This document shows positions 7,616 to 16,433 of a stretch of DNA of 64,000 bases, piece by piece. Location of the stretch: positions 23,930 to 87,929 of the forward strand of contig WVZL01000029.1 in assembly GCA_011772495.1 (NCBI GenBank). The letters are read 5' to 3'. The first letter of the stretch is position 1. The number at the start of each line of letters is the position of its first letter. The notes under the pieces are model-generated. The model did not search any database and was not told where the DNA came from. It saw only the letters and a program-made list of their open reading frames with translations. Origin of the DNA: Candidatus Aminicenantota bacterium. GTDB lineage: Bacteria; Acidobacteriota; Aminicenantia; Aminicenantales; Aminicenantaceae. The translations under genes were made by a program, and so were the position numbers.

Positions 7616-10600
7616 ATGAAAAATACAAGGAAGATGAAATCAATAAATGATTTAAAAAGAGCTATTAAAACCCAAATCCAAAAAAGAAAGTCCAAAGAGG
7701 AATTTATTCTTACAGTTTCTGCTGGAACCTGCGGTCGGGCAAGGGGATCGTTTAAAGTAATCAAGGCTTTAAAAAATGCAATAAAGAAAGAAAAGTTAGA
7801 AAATGAGGTTAAAATTAAAGTCACCGGTTGCCATGGTTTCTGTGAGGTTGAACCTAACATCATTATTCATCCCCACAACATTTTCTACCAAAAAGTCGAT
7901 CCAAAGAACGCCAAAGATATTATTATTCAAACTATTTTAAATAATAAAATCATAGACGAACTTTTGTATTCCGATCCAATTACAAAGGAAAAGATTTCGC
8001 AGGAAAATAACATTCCTTTTTATAAACATCAAACGCGAATTATTCTCGGAGACAATGCCTTAATTGATCCTACCGATATCAACGATTATCTCTCTATCAG
8101 GGGATATAGCTCCCTTATCAAAGTATTAAGCGAAATATCATCAGAAGAAGTTATTAATATCGTAAAGCAATCTGGTCTTAGAGGAAGAGGAGGAGCAGGT
8201 TTCCATACAGGAATGAAGTGGGAATTCGCAAGAAAAGCAAATGGAAATACAAAATTCATAATCTGTAATGCAGATGAAGGAGATCCTGGAGCCTATATGG
8301 ACCGCAGTTTATTAGAAGGAAATCCCCACCGCGTTCTAGAAGGAATGCTCATTGGCGCCTATGCCATAGGAGCAGAAGAAGGTTATATTTATGTTCGAGA
8401 TGAATACCCTCTGGCTGTAAAACATGTTTCTTTAGCCATTTCCCAAGCAAAAAAATTGGGACTTTTAGGAAAAAATATTCTTGGAACAGGCTTTAATTTT
8501 CAAATCCACATCAGTAAGGGTGCTGGAGCATTTGTTTGCGGTGAAGAAACAGCCCTAATTTCCTCGATACAAGGAAAAGTAGGCGAACCTCGCCAGCGTC
8601 CTCCTTTCCCTGCAGTGAAAGGTTTATGGGGTAAGCCAACTAACATCAACAACGTTGAAACCTGGGCAAATATTCCTGTTATTATTGAAAAGGGCGCTGA
8701 TTGGTTTTCAAAAATTGGTACTAACGGAAGCAAAGGGACAAAAATATTCTCATTAGTTGGTAAAATAAACAACACGGGACTTGTTGAAGTTCCAATAGGT
8801 ATAACTTTGCGTGAAATCATATATGACATAGGAGGAGGTATTCCAGGTGGAAAGAAATTAAAGGCTGTTCAAACAGGTGGTCCTTCAGGTGGTTGTATAC
8901 CCGCTAAATTGCTAGATTTACCTGTCGATTATGAAAGACTTGCTGAGGCAGGAAGTATAATGGGATCAGGTGGCATGATCGTTACGGATGAGAATACATG
9001 CATGGTGGATCTGGCCAAATATTTCTTGAACTTTCTTCGCGATGAATCTTGCGGCAAGTGTCTGAGCTGCCGAGAAGGAATCCGGCGCATGTGGGAAATA
9101 GTAACCGGCATCACAGAAGGACGCGCGACTATGGAACATCTTTATATACTAGAAGGATTAGCCCGGGTAGTCAAAGATGCATCAATGTGCGGACTGGGGC
9201 AGACTGCGAGTAACCCTGTTTTGAGCACTTTGAGATATTTTAGGGATGAGTATAAGGCTCATATTATAGAAAAATGGTGTCCCGCATTAGTTTGTAAGAG
9301 GCTGATACCATCTCCTTGCCAAGATGCCTGCCCTGTTGGTATAGATGTACCGAGTTATATTGCCTTGATTGCCTGGGGCAAATTCAATGAAGCAGTTGAT
9401 TTGATTAGAGAAGACAATCCTTTTCCAGCAATTTGTGGACGCGTATGTAATCATCCATGTGAGTTAAATTGTAAAATGGGCGAATTTGATAGGCCTATTG
9501 CCATACATTCACTTAAGCGAACATGTGCAGATTATGTGCTCAAGCGCGAAGGATATAAGCTACCATCCATACAAAGTAAGAGAGAAGAGAAAGTTGCCAT
9601 CATCGGATCAGGTCCGGCAGGTTTAACGGCTGCTTATTATTTAGCACGATTAGGCTATAGGACCACTGTATTTGAAGCATTGCCAGTAGCAGGCGGGATG
9701 TTATCTGTAGGTATCCCATCTTATCGTTTGCCAAGAGAGATAGTTAAGGCTGAAATTGATGCGATTTGTGACCTTGGAGTTGAAATTAAGGTTAACACAG
9801 CGATTGGAAAGGATCTAAGCATGGATGACCTCAAACAACAAGGATATAAGGCGATATTCATTGCCACGGGTGCGCATAGATCATTAAAATTGGGATTGTC
9901 TGGAGAGGATGGGTTGAAGGGTATTATTGACTGTGTAGCTTTCTTAAAAGATGTAAACCTTGGGAACCAGAAAAAACCCGGTGATAAGATTGTTATCATA
10001 GGAGACGATTATATTTCTGCAGACGCTGCTCGAGTATGTAAGCGCCTTGGTTCAAGTGAAGTAAATATAATTTATGGGAGATCAAGGAAAGAGATGCCTT
10101 TAGACGACTCTGAAATTGATCAGGCTTTGGATGAAGGCGTAAAGATTCATTATTTAACTATTCCTAATAAAATCTTAAGCAAAGAGGGAAAAGTAACGGG
10201 TCTGCAATGCATTCATACACAAGTTGGAAAAGCAGATAGTAGAGGTCGGGGAGAACTTATCCCGTTAGAAGGTTCCGAGTTTGTTATTGATGCCGATACA
10301 ATAATACGAGCAACCGGTCAAGTACCAGATATTGCCTTTTTAGACCGTAAGTTTGAAATCTCGAGGTGGAATCAAATTGTTGTTGATCCTTATACTCTTC
10401 AAACAAATGTATCGGGCGTTTTTGCTGGTGGCGATGTGGTAACAGGACCTGCAACAGTAATTGAAGCTATAGCAGCTGGAAAAAAGGCAGCTGCATCTAT
10501 TGATAGCTACATCAAAGAGAAAAAGTTTGAAGGATATAAAAGGCCTAAACCCAGGATGCGGATTGAACCCGTTAAGCTGACCAAGGAAGAGGAGGAGCTA

Positions 10601-10732
10601 AAACGCCCTGAGATGCCGTTGCTGAGTATAAATAAGAGGCTCCAAAGCTTCGCAGAAGTTGAATTGGGCTACACTGAAAAAATGGCAATTCGTGAAGCGA
10701 AGCGATGCAGAAGATGTGATATAGAGGAATAA
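7616..10732 (+). CDS. NuoF-like NADH-binding flavoprotein fused to a GltD-type FAD/NAD(P) oxidoreductase
   Basis: 1038 residues, a fusion. Residues ~30-100: thioredoxin-like ferredoxin domain (C39, C72, C76). Residues ~150-450: NuoF FMN/NADH domain with GLRGRGGAGF and the DEGDPGAYMDR segment, then SLBB. Residues 479-525: [4Fe-4S] site C479-x2-C482-x2-C485...C525. From ~565: GltD/NfnB-type module with N-terminal cysteine region (C568, C572, C607, C611, C615, C619), FAD site GSGPAGL (665-670) and GGDV near the end. The second nucleotide loop reads IIGDDYISADAA where relatives have GGGNVAMDAA, so NADPH binding there may be altered. Family knowledge: such proteins pass electrons among NADH, NADPH and ferredoxin. 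Followed with no gap by NuoE copy 2. Start could also be the Met at residue 7. Confidence 0.93.
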   Translation: MKNTRKMKSINDLKRAIKTQIQKRKSKEEFILTVSAGTCGRARGSFKVIKALKNAIKKEKLENEVKIKVTGCHGFCEVEPNIIIHPHNIFYQKVDPKNAKDIIIQTILNNKIIDELLYSDPITKEKISQENNIPFYKHQTRIILGDNALIDPTDINDYLSIRGYSSLIKVLSEISSEEVINIVKQSGLRGRGGAGFHTGMKWEFARKANGNTKFIICNADEGDPGAYMDRSLLEGNPHRVLEGMLIGAYAIGAEEGYIYVRDEYPLAVKHVSLAISQAKKLGLLGKNILGTGFNFQIHISKGAGAFVCGEETALISSIQGKVGEPRQRPPFPAVKGLWGKPTNINNVETWANIPVIIEKGADWFSKIGTNGSKGTKIFSLVGKINNTGLVEVPIGITLREIIYDIGGGIPGGKKLKAVQTGGPSGGCIPAKLLDLPVDYERLAEAGSIMGSGGMIVTDENTCMVDLAKYFLNFLRDESCGKCLSCREGIRRMWEIVTGITEGRATMEHLYILEGLARVVKDASMCGLGQTASNPVLSTLRYFRDEYKAHIIEKWCPALVCKRLIPSPCQDACPVGIDVPSYIALIAWGKFNEAVDLIREDNPFPAICGRVCNHPCELNCKMGEFDRPIAIHSLKRTCADYVLKREGYKLPSIQSKREEKVAIIGSGPAGLTAAYYLARLGYRTTVFEALPVAGGMLSVGIPSYRLPREIVKAEIDAICDLGVEIKVNTAIGKDLSMDDLKQQGYKAIFIATGAHRSLKLGLSGEDGLKGIIDCVAFLKDVNLGNQKKPGDKIVIIGDDYISADAARVCKRLGSSEVNIIYGRSRKEMPLDDSEIDQALDEGVKIHYLTIPNKILSKEGKVTGLQCIHTQVGKADSRGRGELIPLEGSEFVIDADTIIRATGQVPDIAFLDRKFEISRWNQIVVDPYTLQTNVSGVFAGGDVVTGPATVIEAIAAGKKAAASIDSYIKEKKFEGYKRPKPRMRIEPVKLTKEEEELKRPEMPLLSINKRLQSFAEVELGYTEKMAIREAKRCRRCDIEE

Positions 10733-11182
10733 ATGGATTTTGACAGAGTAGACAAAATTCTGAAAGCCTATGGCATGAAAGAGACCCACTTAGTTAGCAT
10801 ATTACTCGATATTCAGACTGAAGCAAATTTCCTCCCCAGAGAAATACTATCTTATGTAGCGAAAAAATTAGGAATTCCCCTGAGTCAAGTATGCCGTTTT
10901 GCAACTTTCTACAAAGCTTTTAGTCTGAAGCCACGAGGAAGGCATGTAATCAAAACCTGCCTTGGTACTGCTTGCCATGTAAGAGGAGCAGTGAAGGTGT
11001 TGCAAACAATAGAAAGAGAGTTAGGTATTAGGGATGGCGACACGACAAGAGATTTTAAGTTTACTTTGGAAACTGTTAATTGTCTGGGAGCATGTGCTTT
11101 AGGTCCTTTAGTCGTGATTGATAATGACTACTACGGGCAAATGAATACAACAAAAGTGCCAAAGATGCTTAAGGATTATTAA
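10733..11182 (+). CDS. NuoE-like thioredoxin-fold [2Fe-2S] subunit, copy 2
   Basis: 149 residues; ATG directly follows the stop of the fusion gene, with AGAGGA upstream. Ligands C76, C81, C117, C121 at the same spacing as copy 1 (CLGTAC...CLGAC), and long near-identical stretches (FSLKPRG, TACHVRG) show the two are paralogues. It presumably docks on the NuoF-type subunit encoded next. Two NuoE/NuoF pairs in one operon suggest either one complex with two NADH sites or two sub-complexes. Confidence 0.93.
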   Translation: MDFDRVDKILKAYGMKETHLVSILLDIQTEANFLPREILSYVAKKLGIPLSQVCRFATFYKAFSLKPRGRHVIKTCLGTACHVRGAVKVLQTIERELGIRDGDTTRDFKFTLETVNCLGACALGPLVVIDNDYYGQMNTTKVPKMLKDY

Positions 11183-11195
11183 GGTTTAAGTACAA

Positions 11196-13046
11196 ATGAG
11201 AATAGCAGACGAAAGCGGTCTAAAAGAGCTAAAGAATTCAGTGCTTCAAGAACGTGATTCCTTAAGACCATGTATAACTATATGCGGAGGAACTGGTTGT
11301 CATGGTTATGCGTGCGAGAAGGTCATTGCTGCGGTGGAAAACGAAATTGAGAGACAGAATTTGAAAGACAAAGTGAGCATGAGAGTTACAGGTTGCCACG
11401 GCTTCTGCGAAAGAGGGCCTATTGTAGTTATATATCCGGAAAAAGTTTTTTATCAACGAGTAGCAGTAGACGATGTGCCTGAAATCATTTCTCAAACTAT
11501 AATTAACAGCAAGATTATCGAGCGTCTGTTATATACTGATCCAAACACTGGCGTGAAGCCTGTTCATGAGGATGATGTTCCTTTCTACAATAGACAGAAA
11601 CGGATTATCTTTGGGAACAATGGTAAGATTGAACCTACAAATATATCTGACTACATTGCCCTGGATGGTTACGGTGCTTTGTGCAAAGCGCTCTTTCACA
11701 TGACCCCCGACCAAATAATAGAAGAGGTAAATAAATCCAAACTTAGAGGAAGAGGCGGAGCTGGCTTTTCTACAAGTAAAAAATGGGCGATTACAAGGGC
11801 TTCAAAGAAAGGAATGAAATTTATAATCTGTAATTGTGACGAAGGAGACCCTGGCGCTTATATGGATCGCAGCCTTATGGAGGGCAATCCTCATTTAGTT
11901 CTGGAAGGAATGATTATAGGAGCATATGCCATTGGAGCTCACGAAGGATATATTTACATACGTAATGAATATCCCTTGGCGGTGAGAAATGTTGGAATAG
12001 CAATCAAGCAAGCAGAAGAGTTGGGACTTCTTGGAAAGAACATATTAAACTCTGGTTTCAACTTCACTATAACCGTTCACAAAGCGGCAGGAGCGTTTGT
12101 CTGTGGTGAAGAGACAGCCCTTATTTCATCAATTGAGGGTAAACTCGATGGGCCAAGACCAAGACCTCCATTTCCGGCTCAAAAAGGATTATGGGGCAAG
12201 CCAACTAATATTAATAATGTAGAGACATTGGCCAATGTTCCTTTAATAATCGAAAGAGGCGCAGATTGGTATTCTAAAATTGGAACAGAGAAAAGCAAGG
12301 GCACAAAGATATTTTCATTAGTCGGAAAGGTAAACAATACAGGGCTGGTTGAGGTGCCGATGGGAATGACGCTTCGAGAGGTGGTATTTGATATAGGAGG
12401 TGGAATACCAAAAGGCAAAAATTTTAAGGCTGTTCAGACAGGTGGTCCATCAGGAGGGTGTATCCCAGAAAGTCTAATAGATCTGCCGGTTGACTTTGAA
12501 AGACTGACAGAAGTGGGATCTATGATGGGATCAGGTGGCATGATTGTAATGGATGAAAATACATGCATGGTGGATGTGGCTAAATACTTTCTTGGCTTTC
12601 TTGATGATGAATCTTGCGGCAAGTGTGTTCCATGCCGGGAAGGGATAGAGAAAATGCGGGAAATACTCACCAATATTTGTAAAGGCGAAGGAGAAGAGGG
12701 TGACATTGAATTGTTAGAAGAAATAGCCCTAACAGTTAAAGAGACATCTTTATGTGGCCTTGGTCAAACTGCGAGTAATCCTGTTTTGACAACCATAAAA
12801 TATTTTAGAGATGAATATGAGGAGCACATCAGAAACAAAAGGTGTCCAGCAGGTGTGTGCCTTGATTTAATTTCCTATTCAATTGATGCTGAAAAGTGCA
12901 ATGGATGTGGGGCCTGTGTGAGACCTTGTCCAACCCAAGCAATAACTGGAGAAAAAAAGAAATTGCATAGTTTAGACCAAGAGAAATGCATTAAATGTGG
13001 AGCCTGTTTTGAGACCTGCAAGTTTGATTCAATAATCATAAAGTGA
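11196..13046 (+). CDS. NuoF-like NADH-binding flavoprotein with C-terminal 2[4Fe-4S] domain
   Basis: 616 residues, the HydB/HndC architecture. Residues ~25-80: thioredoxin-like domain (C30, C35, C67, C71). Middle: FMN/NADH domain with KLRGRGGAGF and DEGDPGAYMDR, SLBB domain, then ESCGKCVPCREG plus a later Cys for one [4Fe-4S] cluster. C-terminus: two ferredoxin motifs, CNGCGACVRPCP and CIKCGACFETC. By family this is the flavin subunit of NAD-linked electron-bifurcating hydrogenases, formate dehydrogenases or transhydrogenases; no hydrogenase H-cluster domain is in the window. Very similar over ~550 residues to the N-terminal half of the preceding fusion protein, which has a GltD module in place of the 2[4Fe-4S] tail. 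Confidence 0.94.
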   Translation: MRIADESGLKELKNSVLQERDSLRPCITICGGTGCHGYACEKVIAAVENEIERQNLKDKVSMRVTGCHGFCERGPIVVIYPEKVFYQRVAVDDVPEIISQTIINSKIIERLLYTDPNTGVKPVHEDDVPFYNRQKRIIFGNNGKIEPTNISDYIALDGYGALCKALFHMTPDQIIEEVNKSKLRGRGGAGFSTSKKWAITRASKKGMKFIICNCDEGDPGAYMDRSLMEGNPHLVLEGMIIGAYAIGAHEGYIYIRNEYPLAVRNVGIAIKQAEELGLLGKNILNSGFNFTITVHKAAGAFVCGEETALISSIEGKLDGPRPRPPFPAQKGLWGKPTNINNVETLANVPLIIERGADWYSKIGTEKSKGTKIFSLVGKVNNTGLVEVPMGMTLREVVFDIGGGIPKGKNFKAVQTGGPSGGCIPESLIDLPVDFERLTEVGSMMGSGGMIVMDENTCMVDVAKYFLGFLDDESCGKCVPCREGIEKMREILTNICKGEGEEGDIELLEEIALTVKETSLCGLGQTASNPVLTTIKYFRDEYEEHIRNKRCPAGVCLDLISYSIDAEKCNGCGACVRPCPTQAITGEKKKLHSLDQEKCIKCGACFETCKFDSIIIK

Positions 13047-13052
13047 GGGAAA

Positions 13053-13832
13053 ATGATAACGCTTGCTGTTGACAATCAAGAAATTACTGTTAAAGAGGGA
13101 ACGACATTACTTAAAGCATCCGAAAAACTCGGTATAGAAATTCCCACACTTTGCTATCATGAAGGACTTCTCCCTTACGGGGCTTGCAGGCTCTGTGTTG
13201 TTGAGATATTTAAGGAAAAGGAAAACAGAATGGTAGCAGCCTGTTCTTTCCCAGTTGAGGAAGGAATGAAGGTAGTAACTAGCTCCGATAGAGTTCTAAA
13301 GAGGCGAAGGATGATTGTAGAATTTCTATTGTCAAGATGCCCAGATGTAAAGACAATTAAGGATTTGGCTGATAGAATGGGAATTAAAAAGCCTCGCTTC
13401 AAATCTAAGAATTTGGATTGTATTCTTTGCGGTCTGTGTGTGCGTGTTTGTAATGAAATTGCGGGAATAGGTGCAATTGGATTTGTGAGCCGTGGGAAAA
13501 AGTTGAAAGTAGATACTCCCTTTCATATGGCTTCGGATGTCTGTATTGGCTGCGGAGCTTGCTCTTCTGTTTGTCCTACAGATGCTATTGAAATGGAATT
13601 GGATGCTGTAAAAAGATTCCTCGAGTTGCTTGGCAGCGAGCATAAATGCAGATATGCGCTCATGGGTTTAATTTCTTACAAAGTCTGTTCCAATAATTAT
13701 GAGTGTTGGAAGTGTAAGATAGACCAAAGGATCCGAGACGCACTAGGTACTCATCCTATATTTGCGGCAAAAAAGATAAAAAAAGAAAAAGTAAATCAAT
13801 ATTTTTCATTTTTAAAAAAAATTCAGGAGTAA
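13053..13832 (+). CDS. NuoG/HoxU-like ferredoxin subunit, copy 1
   Basis: 259 residues; GAGGGA just before the ATG. Residues 1-75: plant-type [2Fe-2S] ferredoxin domain, ligands C34, C45, C48, C64. No His-Cys3 cluster segment is seen. Residues 123-174: two [4Fe-4S] motifs, CILCGLCVRVC and CIGCGACSSVC. A C-terminal part has a further Cys group (CSNNYECWKCKIDQ). By family it is the FeS wire between NuoF-type flavoproteins and another redox module; the catalytic part of NuoG is absent. Still in the AT-rich section of the cluster. Confidence 0.92.
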   Translation: MITLAVDNQEITVKEGTTLLKASEKLGIEIPTLCYHEGLLPYGACRLCVVEIFKEKENRMVAACSFPVEEGMKVVTSSDRVLKRRRMIVEFLLSRCPDVKTIKDLADRMGIKKPRFKSKNLDCILCGLCVRVCNEIAGIGAIGFVSRGKKLKVDTPFHMASDVCIGCGACSSVCPTDAIEMELDAVKRFLELLGSEHKCRYALMGLISYKVCSNNYECWKCKIDQRIRDALGTHPIFAAKKIKKEKVNQYFSFLKKIQE

Positions 13833-13918
13833 GCAATACGATGTGAATATGAGCAAACCTGATAGATTGGAGGCATAGAAAACTTTGGGGAAAAAGCAGC
13901 CAGAGATAAGGAGAGAAA

Positions 13919-14629
13919 ATGATCACTATAAGATTAAATGGTGCGGACGTTAAAGTCGAAGAGGGGTGGACAATATTAGAGGCTTGTAAATTTTATGGGA
14001 TTGCTATCCCTACTCTCTGCTACAACGAAGGATTAAGTCCCTATGGAGGCTGCCGCCTCTGTCTTGTGGAAATTGGCGAAGGTCATAGGGCAAAACTCGC
14101 CTCATCCTGCACTTACCCCGTTGAGGAAGGCCTGGCCGTCCATACAGATACAAAAAGAGTCATTGAAACGCGGAAGATGATGATAGAGCTCATGCTTTCT
14201 ATTTCCCCTAATTCTAAAGTCATCCAGGACTTGGCCTCCAAATTCGGAGTTACAAAAGTCAGGTTCAAGATTCGAAACGAAGAATGCATCCTCTGTGGCC
14301 TCTGTGTCCGTATGTGCAGAGAGCAAATGGACGGCAAAGCTATCGGCTTTCAGAAGCGGGGGTATAAAAGAAAAATATCGACTCCCTTTGACATCCGCTC
14401 TGAGGAATGTCGCCTCTGTGGGGGTTGCATCTATATCTGTCCTGCTTGCCAATTGAGATGCCAGGGTCCTGAAGCAGATACTGCAGTGTGCAACGCCTGC
14501 CTGACCATGGATCCCACCTGTTTGGACCACTATGATGAGCTTCAGTGCTGGATGTATGATGCCGGTCGCTGCGGGACTTGTGTCAGAGAAAAAATAGAAA
14601 AAGAGAAAACAGTGAGCAGCAAATCATAA
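13919..14629 (+). CDS. NuoG/HoxU-like ferredoxin subunit, copy 2
   Basis: 236 residues; AAGGAGAG before the ATG. Cysteines C34, C45, C48, C64 ([2Fe-2S]) and the first [4Fe-4S] motif, CILCGLCVRMC from C123, fall at exactly the same residue numbers as copy 1, so they are paralogues. The second motif is altered (CRLCGGCIYICPACQLRC). A different Cys-rich tail follows (CNACLTMDPTC ... CGTCVREK). The DNA is more GC-rich than copy 1, which suggests a separate history. Next to the FMN glutamate-synthase-family gene, so probably its dedicated electron donor (inference). Confidence 0.9.
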   Translation: MITIRLNGADVKVEEGWTILEACKFYGIAIPTLCYNEGLSPYGGCRLCLVEIGEGHRAKLASSCTYPVEEGLAVHTDTKRVIETRKMMIELMLSISPNSKVIQDLASKFGVTKVRFKIRNEECILCGLCVRMCREQMDGKAIGFQKRGYKRKISTPFDIRSEECRLCGGCIYICPACQLRCQGPEADTAVCNACLTMDPTCLDHYDELQCWMYDAGRCGTCVREKIEKEKTVSSKS

Positions 14630-14667
14630 ACGGCAATGATTATCATATATCTTTTTTCTCACTGTTT
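14607..14667 (+). promoter_or_regulatory. inverted repeat spanning the end of the ferredoxin gene and the leader of the FMN gene
   Basis: AAACAGTGAG (14607-14616, inside the coding end) pairs perfectly with CTCACTGTTT (14658-14667). No T-run follows, so an RNA processing or stabilising stem is likelier than a terminator. Confidence 0.3.
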
Positions 14668-14700
14668 ACTGATCAATGATGAAATAAGGAGGTAAAGATT

Positions 14701-16281
14701 ATGGCTTATACAAAACTCAATAGAAGCGCTGCCACCCTCACCAAGAACAGGACGGAAGGCTCCATAAGCCCTTTCAGTGGAATGTGTGTGACCTGTGTGG
14801 ATGGTTGTATCGGCATGTGCGAAATAGGAAAATCCGCCTATCGTGGCTCAGAAGTTCTTTATCCTCAACCTTTTGGTATCATCACTGCTGCCTCTGAAAA
14901 AGAATATCCGGTTGACCTTTCTCATTTCAGCATCATGGGTACAGCAGCCGGTGCCTATGGAGTGGAAGCTGACAGCGATAAAGCCACCTTTCCTAAAGTC
15001 ACCATCGAGACAGCGGTCGGCCATGACAAAGGAATCAAGCTCAAAGTTCCCTTCATCATTTCAGGTATGGGCTCTACGAATGTAGCCAAACAAAACTGGA
15101 AAGGACTCGCTATCGGAGCAGCACTCTCAGGAACAATTCTCACCATAGGAGAAAATGTCTGCGGCATGGATGATCAGTCAGAATTCAAGAACAGAAAAAT
15201 TGTCCGTTCCCCTGATATGGAAACCCGGGTCAAACTCTTCCAAGACTGGCAAGAGAAGGGCTACGGCACAGTCGCCGTTCAAGCCAACGTGGAAGACACA
15301 AGGCTGGGAGTTCATGAATACGTTATCCAGAAATTAGGAGTTCAAGCTGTCGAGCTGAAATGGGGACAAGGGGCCAAGGACATCGGGGGAGAAGTAAAGA
15401 TAAAAGACTTAAAGAAAGCTCAGGAATTGAAAAAGAGAGGCTATATTGTGCTGCCCGATCCAGAAGACCCCAGTGTGATTAAGGCTTTTGAGAAAGGAAG
15501 CTTCAAGGAGTTTGAAAGGCATTCCAGACTGGGAATGGTCGAGGAAGAAAGCTTCATGAAGCGGGTTGAAGAACTCAGACAAGCAGGCACAAAATATGTA
15601 TTTTTGAAAACAGGAGCTTACAGACCTGTAGACTTAGCCCGGGCTGTCAAATTCGCCTCTAAAGCCAAGCTTGACCTTCTCACGGTGGATGGAGCAGGAG
15701 GGGGGACTGGCATGAGTCCCTGGCGGATGATGAATGAATGGGGAATCCCAAGTGTTGAAATCTGGTCCCTGCTCTACCAATATGTGCATAAACTGGCCCA
15801 AAAGGGAGAACACATTCCTGATATTGTTGCGGCCGGAGGGGTTACTTTTGAAGACCAAATTTATAAAGCCTTAGCCTTAGGTGCTCCTTACTTCAAAGCC
15901 GTTGGAATGGCCAGAGGGCCTATGGCGGCAACGATGGTGGGGAAAACCATAGGAAAGCGGATTGAGGAGGGTCAGATTCCTGTCTACGTGGAACGTTTCG
16001 GAAGCTCAGCTGAAGAGATTTTCGTTACGGCTCCAGAACTCAAGAGAAAATACAAAGAAAAATTCAACGATATCCCCACCGGTGCCATGGGACTTTTCAC
16101 CTATTTCCGCAGGCTCAGTCAAGGTCTGCGTCAGCTCATGGCCGGAAACAGAAAGTTCACCCTCAAATACATCAATCGAAACGATATTGCTTCTCTAACC
16201 CAAGACGCGGCCAATATCAGCGGCATTCCTTATATCCTCGAGGTTGATAAAGACGAAGTCGAAAAAATCCTGAAGAGCTAG
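14701..16281 (+). CDS. FMN-binding glutamate-synthase-family protein (stand-alone GltB synthase-type domain)
   Basis: 526 residues, start supported by AAGGAGGT. Seen: TIM-barrel/FMN signatures of the GltB alpha-subunit core (VPFIISGMGSTNVAK, VDGAGGGTGMSPWRMM, DIVAAGGVTFEDQIYKALALGA). There is no glutaminase domain and no CxxxxxCPVG [3Fe-4S] motif of classical GltB; instead an N-terminal C29-x2-C32-x3-C36-x3-C40 set probably binds an FeS cluster. By family such proteins could reduce 2-oxoglutarate plus ammonia to glutamate or carry out a related FMN reaction; the true substrate is unknown. Last gene of the NuoE/NuoF/GltD cluster and about 9 kb from glnA. Its stop codon overlaps the first base of an inverted-repeat element. 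Confidence 0.88.
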   Translation: MAYTKLNRSAATLTKNRTEGSISPFSGMCVTCVDGCIGMCEIGKSAYRGSEVLYPQPFGIITAASEKEYPVDLSHFSIMGTAAGAYGVEADSDKATFPKVTIETAVGHDKGIKLKVPFIISGMGSTNVAKQNWKGLAIGAALSGTILTIGENVCGMDDQSEFKNRKIVRSPDMETRVKLFQDWQEKGYGTVAVQANVEDTRLGVHEYVIQKLGVQAVELKWGQGAKDIGGEVKIKDLKKAQELKKRGYIVLPDPEDPSVIKAFEKGSFKEFERHSRLGMVEEESFMKRVEELRQAGTKYVFLKTGAYRPVDLARAVKFASKAKLDLLTVDGAGGGTGMSPWRMMNEWGIPSVEIWSLLYQYVHKLAQKGEHIPDIVAAGGVTFEDQIYKALALGAPYFKAVGMARGPMAATMVGKTIGKRIEEGQIPVYVERFGSSAEEIFVTAPELKRKYKEKFNDIPTGAMGLFTYFRRLSQGLRQLMAGNRKFTLKYINRNDIASLTQDAANISGIPYILEVDKDEVEKILKS

Positions 16282-16393
16282 GGGTCAGGTCTACACTTTT
16301 AACTTTTTTTACGGTAACAGGGAATATATGAGCTGATTCTCAGACACAGATTCCGGGTGGCAACAAAAACGTTAAAAGTGTAGACCTGACCCC
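16281..16393. repeat. inverted-repeat element, GGGGTCAGGTCT family, copy 1
   Basis: Perfect 23-base arms at 16281-16303 and 16371-16393, beginning GGGGTCAGGTCTACAC, with a 67-base unrelated centre. No ORF. The first G is also the last base of the preceding stop codon, so the element abuts the gene and its hairpin may end that transcript. A sister copy with partly different inner arm sequence lies at 41542-41738. Confidence 0.75.
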
Positions 16394-16433
16394 TATTCTT
16401 TCTATCTATTTTAAAGGTTCATTCTCCTTAATA

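Noticed and set aside
11196..13832. Electron-bifurcating [FeFe] hydrogenase operon
   Set aside because: HydB- and HydC-like subunits are present but no H-cluster domain (no TSCCPxW, MPCxxKxxE or similar) follows the ferredoxin subunits.
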